From the NCBI GenBank assembly GCA_024515975.1, contig JAMSKV010000012.1:1-64000 (forward strand): a DNA stretch of 64,000 nt, given 5' to 3'. The stretch's first letter is position 1; the number at the start of each line of letters is the position of its first letter. The notes beneath the pieces were generated by a model that had not been told where the DNA came from, searched no databases, and worked only from the letters and a program-made list of their open reading frames with translations. Position numbers and translations under genes: made by a program. Shown here piece by piece: positions 40,135-49,120 of this stretch. Source of the stretch: Endosaccharibacter trunci (GTDB lineage: Bacteria > Pseudomonadota > Alphaproteobacteria > Acetobacterales > Acetobacteraceae).

Positions 40135-40338
40135 GTGCAGGTTCTCGTTCGTGACAACAATGTCGATCAGGCGCTCAAGGCGCTCAAGAAGAAGATGCAG
40201 CGCGAAGGCATCTTCCGTGAGATGAAGCTGCGCCGGCACTACGAGAAGCCGTCCGAGCGCCGCGCCCGCGAGGCCGCAGAGGCCGTCCGCCGCGCCCGCA
40301 AGATGGAGCGCAAGCGTCTGGAGCGCGAGGGCTTCTAA
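40135..40338 (+). CDS. rpsU: 30S ribosomal protein S21
   Basis: A 67-residue, highly basic ribosomal protein: [40 protein letters not shown] and [14 protein letters not shown]. The start codon is GTG at 40135, with AAGGAG 11 bases upstream, slightly far. A strong terminator lies 29 bases after the stop, so rpsU is transcribed alone. Confidence 0.97.
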   Translation: MQVLVRDNNVDQALKALKKKMQREGIFREMKLRRHYEKPSERRAREAAEAVRRARKMERKRLEREGF

Positions 40339-40367
40339 AGCCCTGATCGTTCGCAGAAACGGGTCGG

Positions 40368-40399
40368 AACCGTCGCCGGGGCTCTCGGCGGCGGTTTTT
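40368..40399 (+). terminator. Rho-independent terminator after rpsU
   Basis: AACCGTCGCCG pairs with CGGCGGCGGTT (11 bp, one G-T pair) around a 7-base loop, followed by TTTTTC. The signal ends 17 bases before the uraD start, so uraD needs its own promoter or read-through. Confidence 0.9.
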
Positions 40400-40416
40400 C
40401 GTGTTTATGCTTCGGG

Positions 40417-40938
40417 ATGGTCGCCGATCCTCTCCTCCAAACCCTGAACGACGCCGCGCTGGACGATTTCGTCGCCATCGCCGGCCCACTCTACGAACAC
40501 TCGCCCTGGATCGCCGCCGAAGCGTGGCGTCACCGGCCCTTCGCCGACCGGGCGGCGCTGCACGCCGTGATGCAGGGCGCGGTCACGGAGGCGCCCGAGG
40601 CGGCACAACTCGCCTTGATCCGCGCGCATCCCGATCTGGCCGGCAAGCTGGCCCGGGCCGGCACACTGGAGGCGTTCTCCACCGGCGAACAGAAAGGGTT
40701 GGGACTCGATCGCCTGCCGGACGACCTTTTCGAGCGCTTCGACCGGCTGAATACCGCCTATCGCGAGCGGTTCGGGTTTCCCTTCGTGATCGCGGTACGG
40801 GCACAGACCCGCGACAGCGTGCTGGAGGCGTTCGAGCGGCGGCTGCAGAACGATGCGGAGACCGAGCGGCACACCGCTATCGCGGAAATCGGTCGGATTG
40901 CCTGGTTCCGGCTTCAGGATCTGCGCGGCCCGCTCTGA
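40417..40938 (+). CDS. uraD: OHCU decarboxylase (ureide pathway)
   Basis: Decarboxylates 2-oxo-4-hydroxy-4-carboxy-5-ureidoimidazoline to (S)-allantoin, the last step of urate conversion. The 173-residue product shows the family signatures YEHSPWIAAEAW, the catalytic-His segment (AALHAVM and RAHPDLAGKLA), FSTGEQKGL, and RFGFPFVIAVR. It starts 18 bases beyond the rpsU terminator with no obvious ribosome site. No uricase, hydroxyisourate hydrolase or allantoinase gene is next to it, so the rest of the pathway must be elsewhere or absent. Confidence 0.9.
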   Translation: MVADPLLQTLNDAALDDFVAIAGPLYEHSPWIAAEAWRHRPFADRAALHAVMQGAVTEAPEAAQLALIRAHPDLAGKLARAGTLEAFSTGEQKGLGLDRLPDDLFERFDRLNTAYRERFGFPFVIAVRAQTRDSVLEAFERRLQNDAETERHTAIAEIGRIAWFRLQDLRGPL

Positions 40939-41143
40939 TGCGAGCGGAACGGTACGGTCGACTGCGATTTAGTCCTCAAACGAATAGGTGAGGAAAGCCA
41001 AGCCTGTGGATCGGCTGTGCCGCGTCAGCCGGCAGACGATCAACGCCGCAATCGGTCGGCAAGGCGATTTCAGAAGGCGATAGTTCAAGACTATGGGCAT
41101 CTGACGGGTATCGACCGACCCGTCGCGGCTCCCCGCCCGCCGT

Positions 41144-41653
41144 TTAGTCGACGGTAATATTGTAACGAACACTGGGAGCGCGACCGTCGGGAAAGAAGAT
41201 TTGGATGACGGCAGCATCGTCGCCTGTGAAGCCTGGCGTCGCCCGATAGGTTACGAGCGTAGCCAGCGCCTTGCGGCTGTTGCAGAGGTATTGAGGCCCG
41301 TCAGCCGGAGTGAAATTCGGTAACACCGTTCCATGGGTGATGGTGACGCTTCCATGATCGGGTGGGGTGATCAGCTTGACGATCACGTCGCCGTCCGGTG
41401 CGCAGGTCCGGTCGAGAGGTAGCGGCGAGGCCAGGCGCAATTCCGCTCCGGCGGTCGTTGTCTTGTTCACCGTGATCAGCTTGGCATTCGCCAGAAGCGC
41501 GTTCGGGCTCACCCTGACCACGCGGCGGGCGGGCGAAGCGACCGGAAACCCGCCAGCACCCGTGTTCGCCATCATGTTCTGAGTGGACAAGCTGTTCGAG
41601 ACGCAACCGCCAAGGGTCAAGGCGACCACCAGGCCAGGAAGAAGACGCTTCAT
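41144..41653 (-). CDS. Lipoprotein of unknown function
   Basis: A 169-residue protein with a lipoprotein signal, MKRLLPGLVVALTLGGC (Cys 17). The mature part is predicted mostly beta, with VIVKLITPPDHGSVTITHGT, LVTYRATPGFTGDD and AVIQIFFPDG, a pattern like bacterial Ig/cadherin-like repeats where GxxD-x-F precedes the last strand. Two cysteines (TCAPDGD and YLCNSRK) may form a disulfide. It stands alone between uraD and leuB. Codon choice is less GC-biased than in its neighbours, so a later acquisition is possible. I do not recognise a function. Confidence 0.75.
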   Translation of the reverse strand: MKRLLPGLVVALTLGGCVSNSLSTQNMMANTGAGGFPVASPARRVVRVSPNALLANAKLITVNKTTTAGAELRLASPLPLDRTCAPDGDVIVKLITPPDHGSVTITHGTVLPNFTPADGPQYLCNSRKALATLVTYRATPGFTGDDAAVIQIFFPDGRAPSVRYNITVD

Positions 41654-41714
41654 CACGATTCCCGCCACCAGACACACTACGACATATCAGTCGTTTCGGC
41701 GGCGGTAAATCATG

Positions 41715-42827
41715 TCAGCCGTTCAGACGATCCAGCTCCGCCAGCACCGCGTCGCCCATACCCGACGTGCCGACCGGCGTGCCGCCCTCGCTCATGATGT
41801 CGGGCGTCCGCAGGCCGCTGGCGAGCACGTTGGTGCAGGCGCGCTCGATCAGCGCCGCCTCGTCGTCCAGGCCAAGAGAATAGCGCAGCAGCATCGCCAG
41901 CGAGGCGATCTGCGCCAGCGGGTTGGCCTTTCCGGTGCCGGCGATGTCCGGCGCGCTGCCGTGGATCGGTTCGTACAATGCCGGGCGGCGTCCGTCCGCA
42001 TCGGCTGTGCCGAGCGTGGCCGAAGGCAGCATCCCGAGGCTGCCGGTGAGCATGGAAGCCAGATCGGACAGCAGGTCGCCGAACAGATTGCCGGTCACGA
42101 TCACGTCGAACTGGCGCGGGTTGCGGACGAGCTGCATGGCGCAGTTGTCGGCCAGCATGTGGCTGAGTTCGACATCCGGATACTCGGCCCTGCCCAGACG
42201 GGTCACCACCTGCCGCCAGAGCAAGCCGCTCTCCATCACGTTGCACTTCTCGACCGAGCACACCCGGTTCTGGCGCTTGCGTGCCAGCTCGAAGGCAACG
42301 CGGGCAACGCGCTCGATCTCGTGGGTGGAATAGACCTCCGTGTTGACGCCGCGCTGCGAGCCGTCCGCCAGGGTCTCGATCCCGCGCGGCTCGCCGAAAT
42401 ACACGCCGCCGACCGTCTCGCGCACGATCATGATGTCGAGCCCGCGCACAATCTCAGGCTTCAGCGTGCTCGCCCCCACCAGCGGGTCCAGCACCGTGGC
42501 GGGACGCAGATTGGCGAACAGCTCCAGCTCGGAGCGCAGGCGCAGGATCGCGACCTCAGGCCGGTTCTCGAACGCCACATCAGCCCATTTCGGACCTCCC
42601 ACGGAACCGAACAGCACCGCATCGGCCGCGCGCGCGGCCGCGATCACCTCGTCCCGGATCGGCACGCCATGCACGTCGATCGATGCGCCGCCGACGAGAT
42701 CCTCGCTGATGTCGAAGCGCACGGCGCGGTTCTGTTCCAGCCAGCCCATCACGCGCACCGCTTCGCGCATCACCTCCGGCCCGATGCCGTCGCCGGGCAG
42801 GACCAGCAGCTTCTTGTTGGATGCCAT
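41715..42827 (-). CDS. leuB: 3-isopropylmalate dehydrogenase
   Basis: NAD-dependent oxidative decarboxylation of 3-isopropylmalate, third step of leucine synthesis. The product is 370 residues. Motifs are [27 protein letters not shown] (substrate Arg), [37 protein letters not shown] (metal Asp residues) and [18 protein letters not shown] (NAD loop). It lies downstream of leuD in the same direction, separated by 164 bp containing two A/T-rich palindromes. Confidence 0.97.
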   Translation of the reverse strand: MASNKKLLVLPGDGIGPEVMREAVRVMGWLEQNRAVRFDISEDLVGGASIDVHGVPIRDEVIAAARAADAVLFGSVGGPKWADVAFENRPEVAILRLRSELELFANLRPATVLDPLVGASTLKPEIVRGLDIMIVRETVGGVYFGEPRGIETLADGSQRGVNTEVYSTHEIERVARVAFELARKRQNRVCSVEKCNVMESGLLWRQVVTRLGRAEYPDVELSHMLADNCAMQLVRNPRQFDVIVTGNLFGDLLSDLASMLTGSLGMLPSATLGTADADGRRPALYEPIHGSAPDIAGTGKANPLAQIASLAMLLRYSLGLDDEAALIERACTNVLASGLRTPDIMSEGGTPVGTSGMGDAVLAELDRLNG

Positions 42828-42872
42828 GTCGCGCTCCGGGTATCCGCTTAGGGAGTTAGAAGGGAGAGAAGT

Positions 42873-42905
42873 GTTCTTTTTTGCAAAAAAGAACCAAAAA
42901 ACTCC
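42873..42905 (+). repeat. A/T-rich palindromic element, copy 1
   Basis: GTTCTTTTTT and AAAAAAGAAC form a perfect 22-bp palindrome (42873-42894) with a central GC, followed by CAAAAAACTCC. It is read here on the plus strand. It shares its layout (hairpin, then CAAAAA-ACT-C) with copy 2 on the opposite strand. A/T-rich DNA like this is exceptional in the window. Confidence 0.65.
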
Positions 42906-42954
42906 TGTCCGTTTGGTGGGGAGGACCTCGCCGGTTCGACAACCTGAATGGATA

Positions 42955-42990
42955 GAAGTCTTTTTGCTTCTTTTTCTTCAGAAAAAGAAG
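42955..42990 (-). repeat. A/T-rich palindromic element, copy 2 (likely leuD terminator)
   Basis: CTTCTTTTTC and GAAAAAGAAG (10 bp each, 42967-42990) form a perfect hairpin with loop TTCA. On the minus strand it is followed by CAAAAAGACTTC. It begins directly at the leuD stop, so it probably ends the leuCD transcript. It appears to be an inverted, diverged copy of the element at 42873. Confidence 0.65.
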
Positions 42991-42991
42991 A

Positions 42992-43609
42992 TCAGAGCAC
43001 GATCGACGGCACCCAAGGCGCCGCTTCGCGCGCCTGCTCGAAGCGCTCGATCGCCGGCGCGTGCTGAAGCGTCTGGCCGATATCGTCCAGACCTTCCAGC
43101 AGCAGATGGCGACGCAGCGCGTCCACCTCGAACGCGATCTCCTCGCCATCCGGACGCACCACCACCTGGCGCTCCAGATCCACCGTCAGGCGGCTATTGG
43201 CGCCCTGAGCGGCGTCCTCCATCAGCGCGTCGCAGATCTCGCGCGGCAGGCGGATCGGCAGGATGCCGTTCTTGAAGCAGTTATTGTGGAAGATGTCGGC
43301 GAAGGACGGCGCGATCACGCAGCGTATGCCGAAATCCAGCAGCGCCCAGGGGGCGTGCTCGCGCGACGAGCCACAGCCGAAATTCTCGTGCGTGATCAGG
43401 ATCTGCGCGTGGCGATACGGTTCGCGGTTGAGCACGAAATCCGGCTTCTCTGTTCCGTCCGGATTGTAGCGCATCGCGTCGAACGCGTTCTTCCCGAGGC
43501 CGGAACGCTGGATGGTCTTGAGGAAGCGGGCCGGGATAATCTTGTCGGTGTCGATATTGGCTTCCGGCAGCGGCGCCGCCACGGCGGTCAGGGTGGTGAA
43601 GGCCTGCAT
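42992..43609 (-). CDS. leuD: 3-isopropylmalate dehydratase small subunit
   Basis: Swivel-domain subunit of isopropylmalate isomerase, second step of leucine synthesis. The 205-residue product has [19 protein letters not shown], the substrate-binding [14 protein letters not shown], and [21 protein letters not shown]. The ATG at 43609 overlaps the leuC stop (TGATG), so the two are translationally coupled. A hairpin follows directly at the stop. Confidence 0.97.
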   Translation of the reverse strand: MQAFTTLTAVAAPLPEANIDTDKIIPARFLKTIQRSGLGKNAFDAMRYNPDGTEKPDFVLNREPYRHAQILITHENFGCGSSREHAPWALLDFGIRCVIAPSFADIFHNNCFKNGILPIRLPREICDALMEDAAQGANSRLTVDLERQVVVRPDGEEIAFEVDALRRHLLLEGLDDIGQTLQHAPAIERFEQAREAAPWVPSIVL

Positions 43610-45006
43610 CACACCAGCTCCCGCACATCGCATAGCCGGCCGGTCACCGCCGCCGCCGCCGCCATGGCCGGGGACAGCAGATGCGTGCGGCCGCCCGGGC
43701 CCTGCCTGCCCTCGAAATTGCGGTTGGAGGTGGAGGCGCAGCGCTGGCCGGGGGTGAGCTTGTCCGGGTTCATGCCCAGGCACATGGAGCAGCCCGCCTC
43801 GCGCCATTCGAACCCGGCTTCGAGGAACACACGGTCCAGACCTTCCTGCTCGGCCTGCTGCTTCACCAGGCCAGAGCCCGGCACCACCATCGCGCGCACG
43901 CCCGGCGCGACATGGCGACCGCGGGCAATGGCGGCGGCGGCGCGCATGTCCTCGATCCGGCCATTGGTGCAGGAGCCGATGAACACCGCGTCCACCGGCA
44001 CCTCGGCCAGCTTCTGTCCGGCGCTCAGGCCCATGTAGTCCAGCATGCGCTGCATCTGCGCGCGGCGCGCCTCGTCGGCGGCCGCGGCCGGGTCGGGCAC
44101 GATCCCGGTGATCGCCACGACGTCCTCGGGGCTGGTGCCCCAGGTGACGAGCGGCGCGATATCCTCGGCGCGCAGGTCCACCTCGGTGTCGAACACCGCG
44201 TCCGGATCGGAATGCAGGCTGCGCCAGTATTCCACGGCGCGGTCGAACGCCTCGCCCTTGGGCGCGAACGGGCGCCCCTTCACATAGGCGAAGGTGGTGT
44301 CGTCCGGGGCCACCAGACCGGCGCGCGCGCCGGCCTCGATCGACATGTTGCAGATCGTCATGCGCCCGGCCATGTCGAGCCCGCGAATGGCGGAGCCGGC
44401 GAACTCGATCACATGGCCGGTGCCGCCGGCTGTGCCGATGGTGCCGATGATGGCCAGCATCACGTCCTTGGCCGTCACGCCCGGCGCCAAATCGCCCTCG
44501 ACGCGGATGCGCATGTTCTTTGCCGGCTTCTGCAGCAGGGTCTGCGTCGCCATGACGTGCTCGACCTCGGAGGTGCCGATGCCGAACGCCAGCGCACCCA
44601 GGGCGCCATGGGTGGAGGTGTGGCTGTCTCCGCACACGATCGTCATGCCGGGCAGGGAGATGCCCTGCTCCGGACCGATGATATGCACGATGCCCTGCTC
44701 GCGCGACCGCAGCGGAAAATACGGCACGCCGAATTCGGCGACGTTGCGCTCCAGAGTCTCGATCTGCAGCCGGCTCTGCGGCTCCTCGATCGGCATGGAG
44801 CGATCCACGGTGGGGACATTGTGGTCGGCCACGGCGATGGTGGCATCCGGACGGCGCAGGCGCCTTCCGCTGGCGCGCAAACCCTCGAAGGCCTGCGGGC
44901 TGGTCACCTCATGCACGAGGTGACGGTCGATATAAAGGATCGCCGTCCCGTCTTCGAGCCGATCCACCACGTGGGCGGCCCAGATCTTGTCGAACAGGGT
45001 AGGCAT
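43609..45006 (-). CDS. leuC: 3-isopropylmalate dehydratase large subunit
   Basis: Aconitase-family subunit carrying a [4Fe-4S] cluster, 465 residues. The cluster cysteines are in FIGSCTNGR and [11 protein letters not shown]. Other motifs are [41 protein letters not shown] and [21 protein letters not shown] very strong ribosome site (GGAGGAGG) precedes the ATG at 45006, and a nested hairpin occupies the leader after rplS. Here the leucine genes ride behind a ribosomal operon, as in related alphaproteobacteria. Confidence 0.97.
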   Translation of the reverse strand: MPTLFDKIWAAHVVDRLEDGTAILYIDRHLVHEVTSPQAFEGLRASGRRLRRPDATIAVADHNVPTVDRSMPIEEPQSRLQIETLERNVAEFGVPYFPLRSREQGIVHIIGPEQGISLPGMTIVCGDSHTSTHGALGALAFGIGTSEVEHVMATQTLLQKPAKNMRIRVEGDLAPGVTAKDVMLAIIGTIGTAGGTGHVIEFAGSAIRGLDMAGRMTICNMSIEAGARAGLVAPDDTTFAYVKGRPFAPKGEAFDRAVEYWRSLHSDPDAVFDTEVDLRAEDIAPLVTWGTSPEDVVAITGIVPDPAAAADEARRAQMQRMLDYMGLSAGQKLAEVPVDAVFIGSCTNGRIEDMRAAAAIARGRHVAPGVRAMVVPGSGLVKQQAEQEGLDRVFLEAGFEWREAGCSMCLGMNPDKLTPGQRCASTSNRNFEGRQGPGGRTHLLSPAMAAAAAVTGRLCDVRELV

Positions 45007-45024
45007 GAAGCGATCCTCCTCCGA

Positions 45025-45082
45025 AACCGGGGAGTTCGTGTTCCGAGGGGCCCGCGACGCGGCGAGCCCCTCGACCCCGGTT
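45025..45082 (-). promoter_or_regulatory. Nested inverted repeats in the rplS-leuC gap
   Basis: The outer arms AACCGGGG (45025-45032) and CCCCGGTT (45075-45082) are perfectly complementary. Inside them CGAGGGGC (45044-45051) and GCCCCTCG (45066-45073) also pair perfectly. The structure fills most of the 93-bp gap and ends just before the leuC ribosome site. It has no T-run on the leuC side, so it could be an attenuator-like leader, an RNA-processing site or a partial terminator. Function inferred. Confidence 0.45.
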
Positions 45083-45099
45083 CAAACAGTCTTGTCGTG

Positions 45100-45486
45100 T
45101 TATTCCGCGGCGGCGGGCGCCACGACTTCGCGGGCCTTCTCGGCGATGCGAGCGGACTTACCGCGGCGGCCGCGCAGATAGTACAGCTTCGCGCGACGCA
45201 CGTCGCCGCGACGGACGACATGGATTTCCGAGATGGTCGGCGCGTAGAGCGGGAACACGCGCTCGACGCCCTCGCCGTAGGAGATCTTGCGGACGGTGAA
45301 GTTCGAGCCCAGGCCCTTGTTGGAGCGCGCGATCACGACGCCCTCATAGGCCTGGACGCGGGTGCGCTCGCCTTCGACGACCTTCACGGACACGCGGACC
45401 GTGTCGCCAGGCGCGAATTTCGGCACGGCGCGGGCTTCGGTGAGGCGGGCGATCTCCGCGGCCTCGTAGTTTTCGATGATGTTCAT
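45100..45486 (-). CDS. rplS: 50S ribosomal protein L19
   Basis: A 128-residue ribosomal protein at the subunit interface. [58 protein letters not shown] and [18 protein letters not shown] are diagnostic. It follows trmD by 23 bases. Confidence 0.98.
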   Translation of the reverse strand: MNIIENYEAAEIARLTEARAVPKFAPGDTVRVSVKVVEGERTRVQAYEGVVIARSNKGLGSNFTVRKISYGEGVERVFPLYAPTISEIHVVRRGDVRRAKLYYLRGRRGKSARIAEKAREVVAPAAAE

Positions 45487-45509
45487 GATCCGGGGTCCTT
45501 CTGGAAGAA

Positions 45510-46247
45510 TCAGTTATGGAAGCCGGCGCGAACCGGCAACCCGTTTCGTTGCGGGGTCCGATCTGCGTACGCCGCCCACAGATCGGGGCGGCGGACGCGC
45601 GTCGCATCCTCGGCTTGTTGTTTGCGCCAGGCTTCCACCTGGGCATGGTGGCCGGACAGCAGAACGGGGGGCACGGCGCGCCCCTGCCACTCCGCCGGCC
45701 GCGTATAAAGCGGATATTCGAGCAGACCGTCGGAGAAGCTCTCCTCCACGCCGCTCTGCTCGGAGCCCATCACGCCCGGCAGCAGCCGGACGCAGGCATC
45801 GAGCAGAACCAGCGCGGCGGTTTCCCCGCCGGACAGAACGAAGTCGCCGATGCTGTACTGCTCCACCGCGCGGGCTTCGAGCACGCGCTCGTCGACGCCT
45901 TCGTAGCGGCCGCACAGCAGCGCCACGCCGGGACCGGCGGCGAACCGGCGGATATCGGCCTGTTCCAGCCGACGACCGCGCGGGGTGAGATACACCAGCG
46001 GCAGGTCGAGACCCTCCGTCGCCGCGCCGATGGCCGCGTCCACCACATCGGGACGCATCACCATGCCGGCGCCGCCGCCGAACGGGGTATCGTCCACTGC
46101 CCGATGCCGGCCGAGCCCGTGCGCGCGCAGGTCATGCGTGCGGATCGACCACACGCCGTCCTCGAGCGCGCGTCCGGCCAGGGATTGGCCGAGCGGACCC
46201 GGAAACATCTCCGGGAACAGGGTGATGACGGAGGCGAGCCAGCTCAT
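45510..46247 (-). CDS. trmD: tRNA (guanine-N1)-methyltransferase
   Basis: Methylates G37 of tRNAs with SAM, preventing frameshifts. The product is 245 residues. Knotted SPOUT fold motifs are [70 protein letters not shown] and the C-terminal [13 protein letters not shown]. Its ATG overlaps the rimM stop by 4 bases. Confidence 0.98.
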   Translation of the reverse strand: MSWLASVITLFPEMFPGPLGQSLAGRALEDGVWSIRTHDLRAHGLGRHRAVDDTPFGGGAGMVMRPDVVDAAIGAATEGLDLPLVYLTPRGRRLEQADIRRFAAGPGVALLCGRYEGVDERVLEARAVEQYSIGDFVLSGGETAALVLLDACVRLLPGVMGSEQSGVEESFSDGLLEYPLYTRPAEWQGRAVPPVLLSGHHAQVEAWRKQQAEDATRVRRPDLWAAYADRTPQRNGLPVRAGFHN

Positions 46248-46777
46248 GACGGGTCGTCCCCGTTCCGCTCGTCCCGCACCTCCATCTCGTCGGGCATCGC
46301 CACCACGAGACGATTTTCGGCCACCGAGATGTCAGGCACGCAGGCGCGGGTGAACGGCACCAGGGCGCCGCCCTCCAGCTCCAGGCTGGGACCGGCGCCA
46401 TAATCGTGCACCGCCAGCACCTTGCCCAGCGAGCGCTCGCCCGCTTCGGTCCGCTCCACCGCCCGCATGCCCACCAGATCGGCGAGATAGAACTCGTCCT
46501 CGTCCGGTTCGGGCAAGCGATCGCGCGTCACGAACAGCTTGCGGTTGACCAGCTTCGCAGCCTCGTCGCGATCGGCGATCGTGCGGCCGCTCGCATCGGT
46601 CAGGGCGGCGATACCCTCGCCACGCCAGCTCAGCGTCCAGCTCTGACCGCGATCGTCCGACAGCGCGCCATAGGACGCCAGATCGGCCGGCACCGCGGCG
46701 TAGGAGTGCACGCGCACCAACCCACGCACGCCATGCGGCCTGCCCACGACCCCCATCAGGATGCGCTGCGCGTCCAT
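46244..46777 (-). CDS. rimM: 16S rRNA processing protein RimM
   Basis: Assembly factor for the 30S head, 177 residues. The N-terminal domain has [21 protein letters not shown]. The C-terminal PRC-barrel domain has [32 protein letters not shown] and [14 protein letters not shown]. It lies between rpsP and trmD with coupling to trmD. Confidence 0.97.
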   Translation of the reverse strand: MDAQRILMGVVGRPHGVRGLVRVHSYAAVPADLASYGALSDDRGQSWTLSWRGEGIAALTDASGRTIADRDEAAKLVNRKLFVTRDRLPEPDEDEFYLADLVGMRAVERTEAGERSLGKVLAVHDYGAGPSLELEGGALVPFTRACVPDISVAENRLVVAMPDEMEVRDERNGDDPS

Positions 46778-46801
46778 GTCCCGTTCGGCTAAGGCGTCTG
46801 C

Positions 46802-47143
46802 TTAGGCCTGGGCGGCGGCGGCAGCGGCGGCGCGCTCCTGCGCCTTCTTCTTCGGCGCCGACTGCTTCGGCTGCTCGCGATAGGCCGGCATCGGCGTCAG
46901 GCCGGCATGACCCAGGAAGCGTGCGACGCGATCGGTCGGCAGCGCGCCCTGCGACATCCAGTGCAGGATGCGCTCGCCGGCCAGGTTGACGCGGTCGTCA
47001 TGCTCGGCCGGAAGCATCGGGTTGTAGGAACCGACCTTCTCGATGAAGCGGCCGTCGCGCGGCGAACGGCTGTCGGCCACGACGATGTGGTAGTACGGGC
47101 GCTTCTTGGCACCGGCGCGGGCCAGGCGGATCTTGAGGCTCAT
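46802..47143 (-). CDS. rpsP: 30S ribosomal protein S16
   Basis: A 113-residue ribosomal protein: [42 protein letters not shown] and [12 protein letters not shown]. The C-terminal tail is Lys/Ala-rich ([16 protein letters not shown]). It follows ffh by 49 bases with GGAGAGTTATCC before its ATG. Confidence 0.98.
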   Translation of the reverse strand: MSLKIRLARAGAKKRPYYHIVVADSRSPRDGRFIEKVGSYNPMLPAEHDDRVNLAGERILHWMSQGALPTDRVARFLGHAGLTPMPAYREQPKQSAPKKKAQERAAAAAAAQA

Positions 47144-47192
47144 GGATAACTCTCCGACATAGACGATTGACTGTGAACGATTGTCGCGGGGG

Positions 47193-48569
47193 CTATTGCG
47201 GCCGCCCCGGCGGCATTCCCTTGGGCATCAGGGCCGACATGCCGTGTCGCATGAGACCCTTCGCGCCGAGCTTGTTGATCCGCTTCATCATGGTCGACAT
47301 GTCGTCGAACTGCTTGAGAAGCCGGTTGACCTCCTGCACGGAAGAGCCTGATCCGGCTGCGATCCGCTTCTTGCGCGAGGCCTTGATGATGTCCGGCGTG
47401 CGGCGCTCCGCCTTGGTCATCGACGAGATGATGGCGGTGTGGCGCTTCAGGATGGAGGTATCCAGATCCTTGTCGCCGATCTGTTCCTTCAGCTTGCCCA
47501 TCCCCGGCAGCATGTCGAGGATGCCGCCGATCGAGCCGAGCTTGGAGATCTGCCTGATCTGCGCCGCATAGTCGTCCAGGTCGAACTTGCCGCGCATCAT
47601 CTTGAGCGCGAGCTTTTCGGTTTCCTCCTGGTCCAGCGTCTCCGACGCCTTCTCCACCAGCCCCGCGAGGTCGCCCAGGCCCAGAATACGGCCGGCCACG
47701 CGCTCCGGATGGAATTCCTCCAGCGCTTCCAGCTTCTCGCCCGAACCAGTTAGCTTGATCGGGGCGCCGGTGATGGCCCGCATGGAGAGCGCCGCACCGC
47801 CGCGAGCGTCGCCGTCCATGCGGGTCATGACGATGCCGGTGACGCCGACCGCATCGTTAAAGTGCTTGGCGGTGTTCACCGCGTCCTGGCCGGTCATGGC
47901 GTCGACCACGAGCAGCGTCTCGGCCGGGCTGGTAGCGGCGCGGATCTCCCGCACCTCCTGCATCAGCGCCTCGTCGATCGACAGGCGGCCGGCCGTGTCG
48001 AGGATCACCACGTCGAAGCCTTCGCGACGGCCGGTCTCCATGGCGCGTCGGGCGATCTCCACCGGGGACTGGCCCGGGACGATCGGCAGCGACGCGACCT
48101 TGGCGCGTTCGCCCAGCTGCTGGAGCTGGAGCTGAGCCGCCGGACGCTGCACGTCCAGGCTGGCCAGCAGGACACGGCGCTTCTCGCGGGTCTGCAGACG
48201 CAACGCGATCTTGCCGGAGGTGGTGGTCTTACCCGAGCCCTGCAGGCCCACCATCAGGATGGGGATCGGAGCGGCGGCATTCAGGTTGAGCGGCACTGCG
48301 CCAGCACCGCCCAGCGCATCGATCAGCGCGTCGTTGACGATCTTCGCCACGGCCTGACCGGGAGAGATGCTGTCGAGCACCTCATGGCCCACAGCGCGTT
48401 CGCGCACCTTGGTGGTGAATTCCTTCACTACCGGCAGCGCGACGTCGGCATCCAGCATGGCGAGGCGAACCTCGCGCATGGCTTCCATCACATCGGCTTC
48501 GGACAGCGCCCCGCGGGTACGGAGCTTGTCGAACACACCGGTGAGCTTGCCTGACAGCGCGTCGAACAA
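47193..48569 (-). CDS. ffh: Signal recognition particle protein Ffh
   Basis: GTPase that targets nascent membrane proteins to SecYEG with the 4.5S RNA. The 458-residue protein starts [20 protein letters not shown]. The NG domain has [47 protein letters not shown] and [13 protein letters not shown]. The methionine-rich M domain runs from about residue 330 ([35 protein letters not shown]). The start is TTG at 48569, with GGAG 8 bases upstream; no ATG fits. It heads the ffh-rpsP-rimM-trmD-rplS operon. I found no SRP RNA in the window. Confidence 0.96.
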   Translation of the reverse strand: MFDALSGKLTGVFDKLRTRGALSEADVMEAMREVRLAMLDADVALPVVKEFTTKVRERAVGHEVLDSISPGQAVAKIVNDALIDALGGAGAVPLNLNAAAPIPILMVGLQGSGKTTTSGKIALRLQTREKRRVLLASLDVQRPAAQLQLQQLGERAKVASLPIVPGQSPVEIARRAMETGRREGFDVVILDTAGRLSIDEALMQEVREIRAATSPAETLLVVDAMTGQDAVNTAKHFNDAVGVTGIVMTRMDGDARGGAALSMRAITGAPIKLTGSGEKLEALEEFHPERVAGRILGLGDLAGLVEKASETLDQEETEKLALKMMRGKFDLDDYAAQIRQISKLGSIGGILDMLPGMGKLKEQIGDKDLDTSILKRHTAIISSMTKAERRTPDIIKASRKKRIAAGSGSSVQEVNRLLKQFDDMSTMMKRINKLGAKGLMRHGMSALMPKGMPPGRPQ

Positions 48570-48640
48570 ACAAACAACTCCAAACGAACAGGCGCCGCTG
48601 CGCGAGCCTTCGCGGAGCGACGTGTCTGATTGGTGGCGTG

Positions 48641-48667
48641 GGTAGAGAACCGCCGTCCGCCTGTCAA
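48641..48667 (-). promoter_or_regulatory. Candidate ffh operon promoter
   Basis: On the minus strand a perfect TTGACA (48667-48662) is followed after about 15-17 bases by TCTACCC. The start would lie about 65 bases before the ffh TTG. The consensus -35 is rare in this window, but the -10 is weak. Confidence 0.45.
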
Positions 48668-48807
48668 CAAATCTCCACGAACCGGCAAACCCGTCCCGGT
48701 CTGGCATCCTCTCCCGTATGGCTGCATGATCCGGCCATCAGCGCGGCCCCGGGTCGCGCCACGGATGGCGCGCATCGTCGCCGCATCCGGAACGGGAAGG
48801 TCTCTCC

Positions 48808-48981
48808 ATGGCGTATAAGGTCAACTACAACTTCCAGAAGGCGGAACGCGACCGCGCCAAGGCCGCGAAGAAGGAAGCCAAGCTGCGCGAGAAACAGGCC
48901 GCCAAGGCCGCCGCCGCGAACGGCACGGAGGCCGCAGAAGACGAGATTTCCTCGGACGACGACGCGCCGCGCGAGGACTGA
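48808..48981 (+). CDS. Small charged protein of unknown function (57 aa)
   Basis: An ATG frame of 57 codons with GGAAGG 7 bases upstream. The product starts MAYKVNYNFQKAERDRAKAA, continues as a Lys/Ala/Glu-rich helix (KKEAKLREKQAAKAAAANG) and ends in an acidic tail (SSDDDAPRED). It has no cysteine, signal or membrane segment. The strong ribosome site and the sharp basic-to-acidic layout favour a real gene; such small proteins recur in alphaproteobacteria without known function. It is divergent from ffh. Confidence 0.7.
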   Translation: MAYKVNYNFQKAERDRAKAAKKEAKLREKQAAKAAAANGTEAAEDEISSDDDAPRED

Positions 48982-49120
48982 CCCGGAAACGGGCTTCCAG
49001 CCGCCGGGCGGCCGGACCCGAATCCCCCATGACCGGTCCGGCCCGGCCGGCTCGCGCAACCGGGTCAGATAAAATCAGGATCAACGCTATCGGGACGACA
49101 GGCGCCGGACGCGCCGGTCC

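Noticed and set aside
40939-41143. Small minus-strand frame (82 codons) after uraD
   Set aside because: It overlaps the lipoprotein gene on the same strand, has no ribosome site and no protein-like pattern.
48570-48807. 4.5S SRP RNA gene beside ffh
   Set aside because: The conserved GGAAGCAGCC-type apical loop is not present in the gap.
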